This document shows positions 11,835-23,492 of a DNA stretch of 64,000 bases, one piece after another. The stretch is from Gymnogyps californianus (taxonomy: Eukaryota; Chordata; Aves; Accipitriformes; Cathartidae), in NCBI RefSeq assembly GCF_018139145.2, contig NC_059473.1, forward strand, positions 60,928,707 to 60,992,706. Direction: 5' to 3'. How positions within the stretch are numbered: the first letter of the stretch is position 1; the number at the start of each line of letters is the position of its first letter. A program made the position numbers and the translations under genes. The notes under the pieces are model-generated. The model saw only the letters and a list, made by a program, of their open reading frames with translations, had not been told where the DNA came from and ran no database searches.

Positions 11835-12945
11835 CTAGATCAGGTTGCTCAAAGCCCTGTCCAAGTTGACCTTGAACATTTCCAATGATGGGGCATCCAC
11901 AGCTTCTCTGGGCAACCTGTTCCAGTGTCTCACCACCTTCATTGTAACAAATTTCTTCCTTATGTCCAATCTAAACCTACTCTCTTTCAGTTCAAAACCG
12001 TTGCCCCTTGTCCTGTCCCTACAGATTTTGGTAAAAAGTCTCTCTCCATCTTTCTTATAAGCCTCCTTTATATATTGAAAGGCTGCGATAAGGTCTTCCT
12101 GGAGCCTTCTCTTCTTCAGGCTGAACAACCCCAACTCTCTCAGCTTTTCTCCACAGGAGAGGTGTTACATCCCTCTGATGATTTTTGTGGCCCTCCTCTG
12201 GACCTGCTCCAACAGGTCCATGTTTGTCTTGTGCTGGGGACCCCAGAACTGGATGCAGTATCCAGGTGGGTCTCACAGGAGCAGAGCAGGGGGGCGGGGA
12301 ATCACCTCTCTTGACCTGCTGGCCATGCTTCTTTTGATGTAGCCCAGGATACGGTTGGCTTTCTGGGCTGCAAGCGCACATTGCCAGCTCATATCCAATT
12401 TTTCATCTACCAATATTGCCCAGTCCTTCTTCACAGGGCTGCTCTCAATCCATTCATCCCCCAGTCTGTACTGATACTGGGGATTGCCCCGACCCATGTG
12501 CAGGACCTTGCAGTTGGCCTTGTTGAATTTCATGAGGTTCACGTTGGCCCACTTCTCAAGCCTGTCAAGGTCCCTCTGGATGGCATCCCTTCCCTCCAGT
12601 GTATCAACTGCAGCGCTCAGCTTGGTATCATCCACAAACTTGCTGAGGGTGCACTCAATCCCACTATGTCATTAATAAAGATATTGAACAGTATCAGTCC
12701 CAATATGGACCCCTGAGAGACACCACTTGATGCTCATCTCCATTTGGACATTGAGCCATTGACTGCAACTCTCTGGATATGGCCATCCAGCCAATTCCTT
12801 ATCCATTGAATAGCGCATCCATCAAATCCGTATCTCTCCAACGTAGAGAGACAGGGACGTTGTGTGAGACTGTGTCAAAGACCTTACAGAAGTCAAGATA
12901 GATGACATCAGTTTCTCTTCCCTTATCCACCAATGCAGTCACTGT
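11835..12945 (-). pseudogene. CR1 ORF2 reverse transcriptase remnant
   Basis: The frame encodes the RT palm and thumb of a CR1 polymerase, whose normal role is target-primed copying of its own RNA. Seen in order on the minus strand are a segment matching the conserved GVPQGSILGPILF stretch (here GVSQGSILGLILF, near 12670-12715), the catalytic box as FVDDTK (12621-12639) in place of the usual FADDTK, a segment with [10 protein letters not shown], and the C-terminal segment with GLFSLKKRRL and RHWNRLPREA ending in a stop at 11835. From about 12660 down to 11835 the frame is unbroken by indels but carries two in-frame stops, a TGA at 12273-12275 and a TAA at 12165-12167. About 4 bases are missing near 12668, just before the catalytic box, which shifts the frame. 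The copy is dead. Confidence 0.9.
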
Positions 12946-12948
12946 AGA

Positions 12949-14600
12949 ATAATATATAGAATAAACCCATCATGTTTTGATGGTTAACTTTATTTGGTCA
13001 CTTCAAGTCAAGTGGCATACATATGATGTGAACAGACCACTGAGACTACTACTATTTTTCATCAGCATATTCTAAAAATACTTTTAAAGAATTTTGGTGA
13101 AGAATAGATCTCAAAAGTATTTTTAATTAATGTATTGGAATAGGAAAGTACACTTCCCTCAACTTAAAGTTACTCAACTGTAAACGAGCTAGTTATTTAA
13201 CAGACCCAAACTGAGTACAGTGAAATGAAGAACCCTCAGATCCTTTTGCTGCAGCTGCAGAAGAGGCTATTGCTATCAAATGCTAGTTTCTCATTTCAAC
13301 AAAACCTGGTTCCAGGTGCTCAGCAACAGCTTTCCTTAGTTTCATGGTTTGATTTGCTTTAAAACTTTGGTATAAACCCTGTAATTTACTGTTAACTATG
13401 CTACCAAATGTAACCAGTTTAGACTATATAATAGGTAGTGATAATTTGAAATTTAACTTTAAGTATACTTATTTCCAAAAATAAAAATGTTCATTTTCAT
13501 GTTAAATACCTAAAATAAGCACAACTCCCACCACCGCCATCCATTGTTACTTGTCTTAGATTTCTTCAGGGGTGTTTGCATGCAAAGGGAAGTATCAGAT
13601 TCCTACTTCCAAATAGAGAAAAATCATTATGTAGTCTCAGAAGCCTCTACTTCTATAATATTTTAATTTTGCTTTTCAATTATAATCAATATTACCTATT
13701 TTGCCAATGCTAGCATTGGGAGAAAAGCCTTAAGAGATTGATGTGCAGGCAGAATGAGAATAGCATGACTATTTTTATGTTTCTGACATCAGTGTCCTGG
13801 TTTATCTAATGTTGTATGACACAGTGGTTAAATGCTCCATATTATTCCATCCTCAGTGAGCCAAACATCTTTTCCAATATTGCCCCTTGTTTCAAAGGTT
13901 GTAGAAACTTTTAAAAAATAATTTGCTAATTTGGGGTGTTCTCTTACTGTCAGTTTGGAAAGCTAATAGTCTCTACTTTTCATAAACAATATTCCTACAC
14001 CATGTTAGTGTATATTCCTAATTGGATACTCATGGGTCAGTAAGAGATAATTCATCAGCTTCCTACTTCAAATATGGCATTTTTAAAACTGTCATGAAGC
14101 TTTGTTACAACAGGACATCTCTGCACTCTTTTATACTTATTTAGATGGGTACCTTTAGTTACCATCATGATTCCTGTTCTGTCCTTTACCTGTTTTCATT
14201 ATTTTTTCTCTATATTGAAAGGCAATACATTTTTATTACTGGGAACAGTAAAAGCTGCTCCTACCAGATCCTCATTTTTCCACATCTCCTTTTACCCCAT
14301 AGATACCACCTTCACCGCCCATCTGTCACATTCCCACATCTGTACCTATTCTGTACAAGGGTTTGCTGGGTTCCTTTATGGTTCAAGAAAACAGGCTTTT
14401 GAAAAGTCTGTTGGCTTCCAGAAGTAGTTACACAAACCAGCCTTGTGCTAGGTTTCCTGTATGAGAACTGACAGAACTGACAGCTGGTTGTAAAAAAAGA
14501 AAGAAGAAAAGTGAACCATGCCAAAAATTTCACTTTCCAAATGGAGTAAAATGCCTGTTTTAGGTGAACAAAGGGTTTTGACTATTCCTTGTTCAAACAA
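12949..14600. other. AT-rich, CpG-depleted block next to the CR1 5' truncation
   Basis: Base composition drops sharply right of the CR1. The block is AT-rich with only a handful of CpG dinucleotides, and open frames are at most 86 codons. I see no repeat family, terminal repeat or gene. It may be ordinary AT-rich intron or an old unrecognised insertion. Confidence 0.5.
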
Positions 14601-15219
14601 CCCCTTGGTCTTTTAACGACGTAGAGATTTGGATTGCATCACCTTAATGAGTATTGACCGAGCCTGTGGTGTCCTTTTCCTGGCGGTATGCGTGAAAGTA
14701 ACGCTAGCTGTAATGTTGTAAGGTGCTAGAGAAACGGAGCCCCAGGACCCTTCCAAAATGCCTGGCCACTGGTGATTAACCTGTTCTGTGTTTCAACAGG
14801 CAAATGGCATGTGGGTAGTTAACTTTCCAAGCACAGCTGGATGTTGCAGGAGCAGCCTGGTGCTTCCCAAACATTTGAGCAGTTATTGCTTTACAGCTGC
14901 TGTTCAGACACAGAAATAAGAGAGTGTATGCTGCAGCTTTCTTTTTCCCAATCAAGGTATAAACAGACCTTTTGACAATTATGAAAGCAGCCCTAAAAGT
15001 TAGTCAATCTCACAGTATTTATCTTGAGCTTCAGACCCTGGTCTTCCTTCTACGTTTACTTTGATTAATGGTTGATATGATGCTATGGACATCTCTATGG
15101 CTTTAACTAAATGCACGGAGGCAGCCAGCTCCAGCCAGCCTCTGCCTCATGCAGCTGGGCAAGGAGGAAGAGAACAGAGCTTTAACCTTGCTTTCCACAC
15201 AGCTTCCCCACCTCTTGCG
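14601..15219. other. noncoding DNA, nothing recognised
   Basis: Mixed-composition sequence without recognisable exon, repeat or RNA gene. Confidence 0.5.
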
Positions 15220-15790
15220 TCCTTTGAGGGGCCGGTGGCCACTGGTGTGACTCAGAGCAGACGCACCCGCTGGTGGAGGTGCCGAAGAGCTGTCCTGGCA
15301 GCCCGCGCTCGGCAGGCACCTTGTGCTGCTCCTCTCTTGGTGCCGGGGCCGGGGGCACCACAGGCACGGCGTCTCCTGGGGCAGCTCTTCCTTGGCGGGG
15401 ATTTCCCTCCAGCTGGGGGATCGCCTGTTTGGGATTTGGACACCGTTTCGTTTGCCTCACCTGTCACGCTAGAGATGGTGTCCAGGGTATGCATTAGCAT
15501 CCCTGCCTTGCGGCTTTTACAGCTTTGAAGATGTAGCAGTGCTCCAGGCACGTCCCCGCCACAGCCATGCGACGGTGTGGTGATGGGGCCGGGTATCGCA
15601 GTTGCACCGATACAGTCTCTGCGGAGAGGGGCTGGAAGGAGAGGGGAGGGGAGCACGGCGGGTGCAGAACGGGGAGCGCAACCCTTTGACAGATGTCAGA
15701 GTGAAAGAAGAGGCAAGCTCTCTCCACTCGCTCAGGCATGCGCGATGGCAAAAGGGAGGTCCCGGGCTGTGAGTCGTGAAACTGTCTGAT
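15220..15790. other. GC-rich, moderately CpG-rich patch
   Basis: The patch is GC-rich with scattered CpG and is open for 134-147 codons on both strands (15085-15528 plus, 15252-15656 minus). No translation is recognised. It could be a weak CpG island or a local GC-rich segment of the kind common in avian DNA. It lacks the density seen at 53.6-54.0 kb. Confidence 0.4.
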
Positions 15791-16892
15791 CCATCACTGA
15801 CTAATGTTACATGAATTTCAGGATGTGTGGCAAAACATAATATATGGCTTATAAGCTGTTTAAAGGCTCCTGATAAAGGGGGGGATTATAATACGCACTT
15901 CTGAATGGGTGAGGGGCTTTGCGTGTTTCGTGTGAAACATTCCAGGTTGTGTTTTCCCGTGGAATTTGCAAACTTGCTACAACGTATATTTAGGTACTTC
16001 ACAGGTTCTTGGTGCCGTGGTATCCTGCACGTTGACACGTCTCCTATGTTTCATGACACTGGTGTTATTGTAAGAGCTCCTACAATTGAGAGCACTAGGG
16101 GATTGGAATGTATTGACTCCCACATCTTGTGTAGGAAGCAAATTGTTTTATTCCAGGGCGTTGCATTGAGTGGGCACCAGCGAAAGACCTGGGAATGAGA
16201 GGAGGAGGAAAGAGACTGCTGCTAGGTGTCTGCAGCAAATTGGTTAGGATAATCAGCTAGAGGGCACCAATGAATATTTCTTCTTAGGGCTGTTAAATTA
16301 GGCCATGTGGACTGCCAGCGTATAGATGCATGAGAGAAATGTGAGGGCTTTGCGAAACGGTTGTGCTAAAAATAATTTTCGGTGTTATTTTTAATGTTAT
16401 CACAGATGAAGAAAGTGAGGTAGAAGTTTGTAGCCTGGGACATTTCTTTCTCCTGCTTTACAGGGTAAACACTATAAATCCTTGAGTGTTTGTTTGGCTA
16501 GGTAATGCTTTCCCAAAGTATGTCAATGAAGTAGGCATCGGAGTCATAAAATACTTTCCTATATTTAGATTTTAAATATGCAATAGAAAGCCATTAACTT
16601 TTAGACTCCTAAGCACCAAAATTGCTTCTGAAGAGGGGGCTTGGATGTTAAAATCAGTTAATTAAAAAAATAAAGATTTTAATATTGGCAGAAATGCACA
16701 GTCAGTGTTTCACGATCAGCAGTGTTAGTAGGCTCAGTTATATCCTAGTAAGTTTGGTTGCTGTGAGGGCACGAGAAGGATCCTGAAACTGTTGAAGGGG
16801 GCAGGACTATTGTGGGATTGTATAAACTGTGGGTTAATTTAGAGGATTATGTTTTTAACTTGATATTAATGCCAAAAAAAATCCAGTTGCAG
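15791..16892. other. noncoding DNA, nothing recognised
   Basis: The longest open frame (15905-16198 plus, 97 codons) has no recognisable family features. No repeat or RNA gene is seen. Confidence 0.5.
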
Positions 16893-16965
16893 AGAATCAT
16901 AGTGTAATTTAGGCTAGAAGGGATCATTGGGGGTCATCTTTCTAGCCCCTGCTCAAAGCAGCTGC
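16893..16965 (-). mobile_element. CR1 3' tail fragment, diverged
   Basis: The plus strand reads AGAATCATAGTGTAATTTAG, then a GGCTAGAAGGGATCATT segment and a GGTCATCTTTCTAGCCCC segment ending in GCTCAAAGCAG. This follows the order of the reverse-complemented CR1 3' UTR (AGAATCATAGAAT, GGTTGGAAGGGACC, GGTCATCTAGTCC, CTGCTCAAAGCAG). It is a short, strongly truncated and mutated copy in the same orientation as the larger CR1 at 11.7 kb. Confidence 0.8.
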
Positions 16966-17809
16966 ATGGTACATGGTTTTGCATGTCGTCGATAACTTAC
17001 CTTTACATGGTTTTGATTTGTGCAAGAAAGATTAACTATTCAGGTCTTTTTTTGAGTAGTAGAAAGGCAAATGCCAAAGAAGGGTAAAAATTAAGCCAAA
17101 AGTATTTTACAAAGAAGTTGATCCAGATAGCGTTGAAGCGTCACCAAAATATCCCACACCATTTCACATATATTGATTTTTTTTTTTAGAACAAACATTG
17201 CTCTTAAGTAGCACAAGGGACTTAGTTTGAGCATTTGTGAATTAATTTTAAATTGTTCTTTTCATTGCTGGCTAATATACAGAAGGAACTGGTAAATAGT
17301 AAGAGCAAAGGCTATACAGCATTTTATAGCCAGTGGTTCTGTTTAGACTTAATCCCTATAATGCAGTGTTAAAATTTACAAAACAGCTTGTAATTGCAGT
17401 AGCTTATTTAAACCAGCTATTTGTGGTTATGTCTGCTGAGGAAACTTAAACTTCAACGTTCCCCAGCCATCTAATAGCAGCAAATTGACTGCGGGTCTCT
17501 TGTAAGAATATCTAAATGTAGGCTGTTGAATAATCCCTTTGGGGGCCCTGTAACTATTTTTGTGCCTGGATATGCGTCATCAGTGGGTATTTTCTCTGGT
17601 GACTAGCTTACATCAGTAGGTCTCCTACCATACACTCTATCAGTGAGTGACTTATGATTGATGGGAGTCACGGCTGCTGTTTAGCTTTTATCAGTGACCT
17701 CAAATAATGGACAACAGGAATTTCCAGGCTGTTAAATTCCTTGAATGACTGAAGACACGGGATGGCTCTGCTGATAAATGCAGGTAGTACCCAGATACTG
17801 AGTGTTCAC
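16966..17809. other. noncoding AT-leaning DNA
   Basis: No gene, repeat family or RNA gene recognised. A short T run lies near 17178. Confidence 0.5.
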
Positions 17810-18010
17810 CGGGGGCCGAGGCGGGGAGGAAGGAGAGGGGGGTTCCTCGGCTGCAAGGCGGTGAATCCAGCTCCGACGCGTAGCTGACAGGTACGCTTCC
17901 CCGGACGCCGGGGAAGCGGCTGCGCCGGAGGACCGCCGAGCGACCGTGATGCTCTGACTAACTCTCCCAAGCTCTCCAGCCATACGTGGACGCCAGTGGC
18001 AGCGGCAGTA
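17810..18010. other. small isolated CpG-rich patch
   Basis: About 150-200 bases with a high density of CpG stand out from AT-leaning flanks. The patch includes a perfect GC-rich inverted repeat, listed separately. A 95-codon open frame on the minus strand (17732-18019) covers it and begins with Arg-, Cys- and Trp-rich sequence, but no domain is recognised. The patch may be a small CpG island, a G/C-rich exon of an unknown transcript, or a local composition peak. Confidence 0.5.
17894..17918. repeat. perfect 11-bp inverted repeat with 3-base loop
   Basis: The arms CGCTTCCCCGG and CCGGGGAAGCG are exact reverse complements around the loop ACG. Transcribed RNA from either strand would fold into a very stable hairpin. 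The arms are too short for a canonical microRNA precursor. Confidence 0.85.
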
Positions 18011-19666
18011 GCGTTTCAATGTCTTTAACTGGCTGATCTTTAGGGCAGTTCATCGGTCCGTTTTATCCCAGGGAGACAGGCAGTTTGCAGCTCTGTGGAG
18101 GGAAGTGCTGTGGAATTTTCAGCTGCAGCCTGGTTGGTTTCTTAACCCTTTTTGTTACTGCCCATGAGCAGCGAGCGGATTTATTGGAGTGCTTAACTCA
18201 GGTGCTATCTGGGCTAAATCTGAAGGTGCAGTAGGCTACGTGGTTTTAAGGTTAAGTTGCACCTGCCACAGTGACCCACTGAGCGTACGGTCGTAGTTCA
18301 TTTCCTGGTGTTCAGTACTTCATATTACAAAAATAAGGACTGCAGATACTGAGTTATCCCCTCTTCTCCTTCCACTCTGCTGTTCTGTCAGAAGCTGACG
18401 TGTGAAATGGGGCTGCAAGACAGCTACGAGATTTTTGTGAGTGTTACCTGTGATGAATTTAGCAGTTGTGAGTCAGCCCTACGGCGAGGCACTTTGTAAT
18501 TTCTTCTTCTTTCCCCCCTGTTCTTCCCATGTCTCCCGGACTCAGTCCCTTTGATAGAGCTGTGATAGGAAACAGGAGATCAGCTCTCTGTGAACTCGAG
18601 CTCAGAAGTCTCTCAAGCCCTTCTCCTGGCAACCAGGGAGTAAAAATGACAGACACGGATGCTCTCGGTGTGATTGATGATTTTAAAAAGTCCTTAATGC
18701 TGTTTATTGCGCGGCATTGTTTGGCTGAGGGAGGATAGCAGCTGGATTCAGATTCCTCCTCACCACTTCTTCCTGTTGGCAGGTGGCCCTCTGCATGGGC
18801 TGGGCTTGCGAACTCTCACGCGGGTCTTACTTGTTTGAGTGCCTACTGTTGTTTTTCACTCAGGTGACAGCAGACTGGGTTTTGTGCAGGATTTTGAGAC
18901 TTGAAAACTTTCAGAGGGAAAACAGGAGCTTCATTTTAACTCGCCTGTGTGTCTCCTCCTCTGCATGTACTAGCCCAGAGGTCGTAGTTAATGAATGAAA
19001 CCAGGCTTCTTACAGGAGCCAGTTAACCCACGTCTGTGCGTTTGTTGACACAGTGCTTACATAAAGCTGCCTTTGGTAGCAATGCATGTGCTGTCGTAGT
19101 GTGGATGCCCTCGCTCTGAGAGATACAGGTTATGTATGCCTTTCCATTCCTTGCAGACAGGTGCCTGGTACAACAGACGCACTGGGTCTGAAGCAAGTTT
19201 CCTCATCTGCTCTCTGGCTAGTTGAGTGCTGGTTAAGAACTGCATTTGACAGAAGTAGTAGGAAGAGAAGCGGCAATTAAAAAGAGGCTTGGAAGATCAA
19301 GGGAGAGGAGGGAATAAAAAGGTTTTCATTGAACTGTGATTTATGAGTATACTCTTCCTTTGTTTCTATATCTTTCTTTTTTTTGCAATCACTTCAATAA
19401 GACTTTGTGATTCATGACAAACTGGTTATAAAATTCAAAATCCGTAAAAGGGTAAGCACAAAAAGCTTGATGACTCTTGAGTCATTTGCATTAAAATTCA
19501 GTGAATTTTCCTGGGGTATTGTGCTTAGAAAACGTAAAGCTTGCTAACTGGTTGATGTTGCTATATGTATTATTTGACACAGCTTTCTAGGAATCGTTAT
19601 GCCCGGCTACACTTTAATATCTTTTGGCTAATATTAACCTCCTTCTCCCATATTCTTAGAGGGATT

Positions 19667-19699
19667 GTATTTTAGGGTAGTGATAGTATTTTAGGGTAG
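19667..19699. repeat. 19-base-period direct duplication
   Basis: The 14-mer GTATTTTAGGGTAG occurs twice, at 19667-19680 and 19686-19699, with no mismatches. This looks like a recent small tandem duplication. Confidence 0.85.
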
Positions 19700-21256
19700 C
19701 TTTCATTTACAGTGTTTGTGCGAAAGCTCAGCATCATCAGCTTTCCAGAAAGGCTCCGCAGGCCTTCAAAACATTTCAGAAAGGGTTGTCGTTTGCTAGG
19801 AAAAAGCATTAGCAAGTTGCCTGCTGTTTCCTGATGCTTGACACTGGGATTGTCTGCAAGGCGGAGGGATGAAGTCCAAACTGACATGTGGCAGTGTGTG
19901 TAGGTACCTCCCTGTGTGCTGTGACAGAGGTGTCACGTTGGGGACAAACTAATTTTGGTGCTGACCCTGCAGTGAAGTCATGCCAGGTGGATGCCTGGGT
20001 CCATATGCCTACGCCCTGTTGACTTCAGTGACTAAGTGCAGGCACGAAGTTCTGCTTGCACAACTTGAATTGATGAACGATGACCCCGTGGCTAAAGCCT
20101 TGTTTTTCCAGAAGAGCCTTCACCTATTCAATGGCCACCTTTAAAATCTTGCCAGTCACCCTGGACAACGGCTAACCAGATATTTCTTCTTGGTGGTTAA
20201 AGTAATAAGGTGTTGTGAGCAAGGGATACTGCACGTTCACTGGAAGTCAAAGCATCCACTGCTGCATCTTGTAATAAGTCCATCGGCAAACCTCTCCCTC
20301 CTCCAGCAAAGCGTGTTGGTGTTTCAGTGTGCAACTAGTTCCCAGTGGGCACAGGACTGTAATTACCGTACCTGGGAGGCAAAAACGGAGACTGAATCTG
20401 ACACGGGAATATCAGGGGCTTCATTTTGAAATGTTTTTAAAGATCAAATACAATTAATTTCTCTCCTACCTGTTAAATATGACTGCACGCTCTGTACAGC
20501 TGCTGTAGTGTCAGATAGTTGTTGAGGGTCATAACAATGAATCGGTATTTAATAGTTTTGTATCATTTTGACAAAGTACTCTCAGTGCTTAAATACTCTT
20601 GAGAATAAAGAAGTGCCCTGGGATGGGAAGAACAGCAAAGGTAATACAAAGCTCACCTTGCCCATGGCCCTCCCTTCTGACAGCACTATTTTGTTTGAAG
20701 AGTGACTGTATGGAGCAGGCAGTGCTGCTCAGTCATTAACGAAATCATTAACGCAAGTAGAGATATGTTGCTACTGTGAGCTGGCTATACATTGTAGAAG
20801 TATTCTGAAATATGAGGCAAAATAGTGGTTTCACTACTTCAGGGCATATGATATCTTTTGATTGCGTTAGTTCAAAATCATCTTATTATAGTCATAAATA
20901 CTTGATCTCTCAAGGTGATCTTTGTGTTTCCATAAAGTCCCATTGAAATCGTTGAACCAGTTCCTAGATACTAGGAGACTCTAGTTTTGGTCAGCTTGTG
21001 TGAAGAAGGGCTTGGATAGTTTCATTGGTTTGTTTTGGGTTTTGTTTCTTCAGGTGTCGTGGAGGAAATATGGGTTAGCCATCGCCTCATTTAGACATTA
21101 TTTTGCTGCAGGGAAAAATAAGGAGTTACTCATAAACATTGTTGATGTTTGTAGTGAGTGGAGTAATAAAGAGCGAAGAGGAAGAAAAGCAATGCAGTGA
21201 AATAGTGTAAGGAAAATATAGCGTAAAGAAAAGTTGGAAAAGTGAAAAAAGGTATT

Positions 21257-21286
21257 GGTATTTCATTTTTGTGGTATTTCATTTTT
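21257..21286. repeat. 16-base-period direct duplication
   Basis: The 14-mer GGTATTTCATTTTT occurs exactly at 21257-21270 and again at 21273-21286. Confidence 0.85.
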
Positions 21287-23430
21287 TTAATCCAATTGAT
21301 AAGATAAATGAAGAGCCTTCCATCTTTTTGATGTTATTGTGTACAATAATGCGAATGAATGGAGTCAGATAACACTTCAGCTCTTCCTGCACACTCTGTG
21401 CCTGATGACCTTGGTCCTGAAACCTTTGCTCATCAACTCAGTCCTTCCTGCAAGCAGCCAGCACCTTTCATAAGACTGTAGGAGATCTAGGACCAGGTTG
21501 TCAGTAAGTTAATAGATTTGTAAATGTTACCCTGGCATTGAGTTAGTTTGAAAGGAATCCACTCATTTGTTTGCACGTGGGGAAGAAGAAAGAAGGAAGG
21601 TATTGCAGGTGAAGCCTGTGTACTGTGGCAGACGGGAAGGTACCTCCTTTATGTCAGTAGCCCGTCACCAACTCCTGTAAACTGTGGCAAAGTCTTTTCT
21701 TCGTCGCCTGTTTTGTTTCCTGTATGTACACAGCACAGTAATTCCTGCAGGGATTTTTGCTCTTGGCAGTATTTCTCTTTAGTGCCACAAAGTGAGCATT
21801 TTTCCTGCAGGACCTCAAACAGCTCAACAAGTGGTGTGCTGCCAGTGACTCAGCGCAGAGTCCCTGTCCATCTGCTCGCAGCCACAAGCACTCCCTACCA
21901 GCCTCCTATTTTCAGATGCAAAGCTATATGTGAATCCTGAGATAGGAGCGGGTAATGGACAGAGTTATCCTGGGTAAAGAGGTCCCATACCCCAAAGAGG
22001 CTGTGAGGGAAGAAGCTCCCTTCCAGCCCAGGTTAAAATCTTCCCGAGGCAGATCCTGGCCCTTTGCAGGGTGTTCAGATTGGCTTGGAAACTTGGTGTA
22101 AAGGAGGCGAGAAAGAAATGCTGCACACTGACATCCCCAGGAGCCTTGATAATGTCAGGACACCTGACAGTACAGCGGTACTTCAAAAATATCACTGTCG
22201 TGAAGGACTTACATGATACTGCAATAGCTAATAACATGAGTGCAGTACAAGGCACTAATTCAAGATTGCTGAGGAGTTTGCCAAGTGTCTGTAGTTTCAT
22301 GTCATGACTTTGTCCCTTTGCGGACGGGCCTTTAGCATTGAGGAGTTTTCCAGAGACTCGTCCAGCCTTTCTTTTTTTCAAGCACAATTGCCAGTTGCTA
22401 CCCGCTAGTTAGAAATAATAGCAAATAAGTTAAAAAATGAGATTCCTTATCAGGTAGTCATGTGTTTTTCACAAACTTATTCCAACATGCTCAAGGATGG
22501 ACTCTCTGCAGCTTTTCTTCTTGTACACTTATTTATACTTTTAGGCAGTGAAGTGGATGTACGTTTGAGGATTGCTCTGCATGCTGCTTGTGACTATCTT
22601 TGTTCAGGGACAGAGAAGATAGAAAGTCAGTCCATGAGGTCCTGACATCTGCTGTCCCTTGCTTGGGAGGTAGGATATCAGTCTATCTGCGGTGTGAAAC
22701 TCCTTCCCCTCCACCTCCAGGGAATTCCATTTCCATGTACAAAGGCCAGCCAGAAATTCTAATCTGGAAGTCTGTAATTTGGGAATGAGAAAGAAATGGG
22801 GTTATGACAACTAGGAAACACAAAGTTCTTTAAACCCTCTTTCACTAATGTGTAGGGAGAAGTAATAGTAACCAAATTTTCTTAATGTAATCAAATCATG
22901 GAGCATCACATGCAGTAAAGAGAATAGGAACCTTTGAGGTTGCTTTGCTCGTAGATCTCCATCCTCTGTAAAGCTCAGGGCCACGTGCTGATGAAATACA
23001 GGCTGTCTTTAAATGCGAACGGTGGTGATTTTTCACCCTCTTGACTCTTGACCAGGAGCTCAGGTCTCATTCCACCAGAGACTTGCCACTGGTTACAGAC
23101 GGAGCAAGGCTGCAAATCAGAAGATCAGTTGCTCTTTTTAGTTTAGCATTTTCTACCTTGATTGCTATTGAATTAGATATCACAGTGGTAAAAGCATCAA
23201 AGCCTAGATGGGATCACCTAGAAGGGAATAGCAGTCTCAAAGAGGTATAAAGGAGTAAAATGGTGCAAATGAGCAAAAGGAGTATTAGGTTAACTACCAG
23301 GAAAAAAATCATTACGGTGAAGGTCTGTTCTCCTGATGGAAACCAAAAGAGCTGATGAGTTTGAGTAACTCAAAAGTGACCTGGACAAAATACTGTAAAA
23401 TACACTACATGGATTTTTCTTATTTGGATA

Positions 23431-23492
23431 CGAGATGATCTAATAGACTTTGGCCATTTCCTTTTTGATCTAATTTCTAGGCTTCTATGATC
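23431..23492 (+). mobile_element. possible very old CR1-like 3' tail
   Basis: The plus strand contains GAGATGATCTAATAGACTTT, later TTTGATCTAATTTCTAGG and then CTTCTATGATC. The order of a GATGATCTAATAG segment, a CTAATTTCT segment and a TTCTATGAT terminus resembles the 3' end of old CR1 subfamilies. The middle is poorly matched, so this may be chance similarity. Confidence 0.4.

Larger units (their letters stand above)
11735..12948 (-). mobile_element. CR1 LINE retrotransposon, 5'-truncated, 3' end at 11735
   Basis: This is a chicken-repeat-1 (CR1) non-LTR retrotransposon on the minus strand. Its 3' terminus, at the left end, shows the family's tail of ATTCTATG-type octamers, next to the well known 3' UTR segment that reads GGTTTGGGTTGGAAGGGACC on the plus strand. 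Moving right, the minus strand encodes the C-terminal and catalytic parts of the CR1 ORF2 reverse transcriptase. The element lacks ORF1, the endonuclease and the N-terminal part of the RT, a normal outcome of CR1 insertion by target-primed reverse transcription. No target-site duplication is obvious, as is usual for CR1. The right boundary is judged from where similarity to CR1 fades and may be off by some 10 bases. Confidence 0.95.
18011..23430. other. noncoding DNA with two micro-duplications
   Basis: No exon, RNA gene or transposon is recognised over 5.4 kb. Open frames stay under 145 codons and overlap on both strands (for example 21548-21940 plus against 21654-21887 minus, 21965-22387 minus against 22071-22307 plus). 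Two short tandem duplications are listed separately. Confidence 0.5.

Noticed and set aside
11845..12716. Plus-strand open frames of 71-129 codons across the CR1
   Set aside because: They are antisense shadows of the CR1 reverse transcriptase on the minus strand.
13790..13860. TGTCCTGGTTTATCTAATG, similar to the start of some avian LTRs
   Set aside because: The sequence after the first ten bases does not match, and no second LTR, primer-binding site or internal region is seen.
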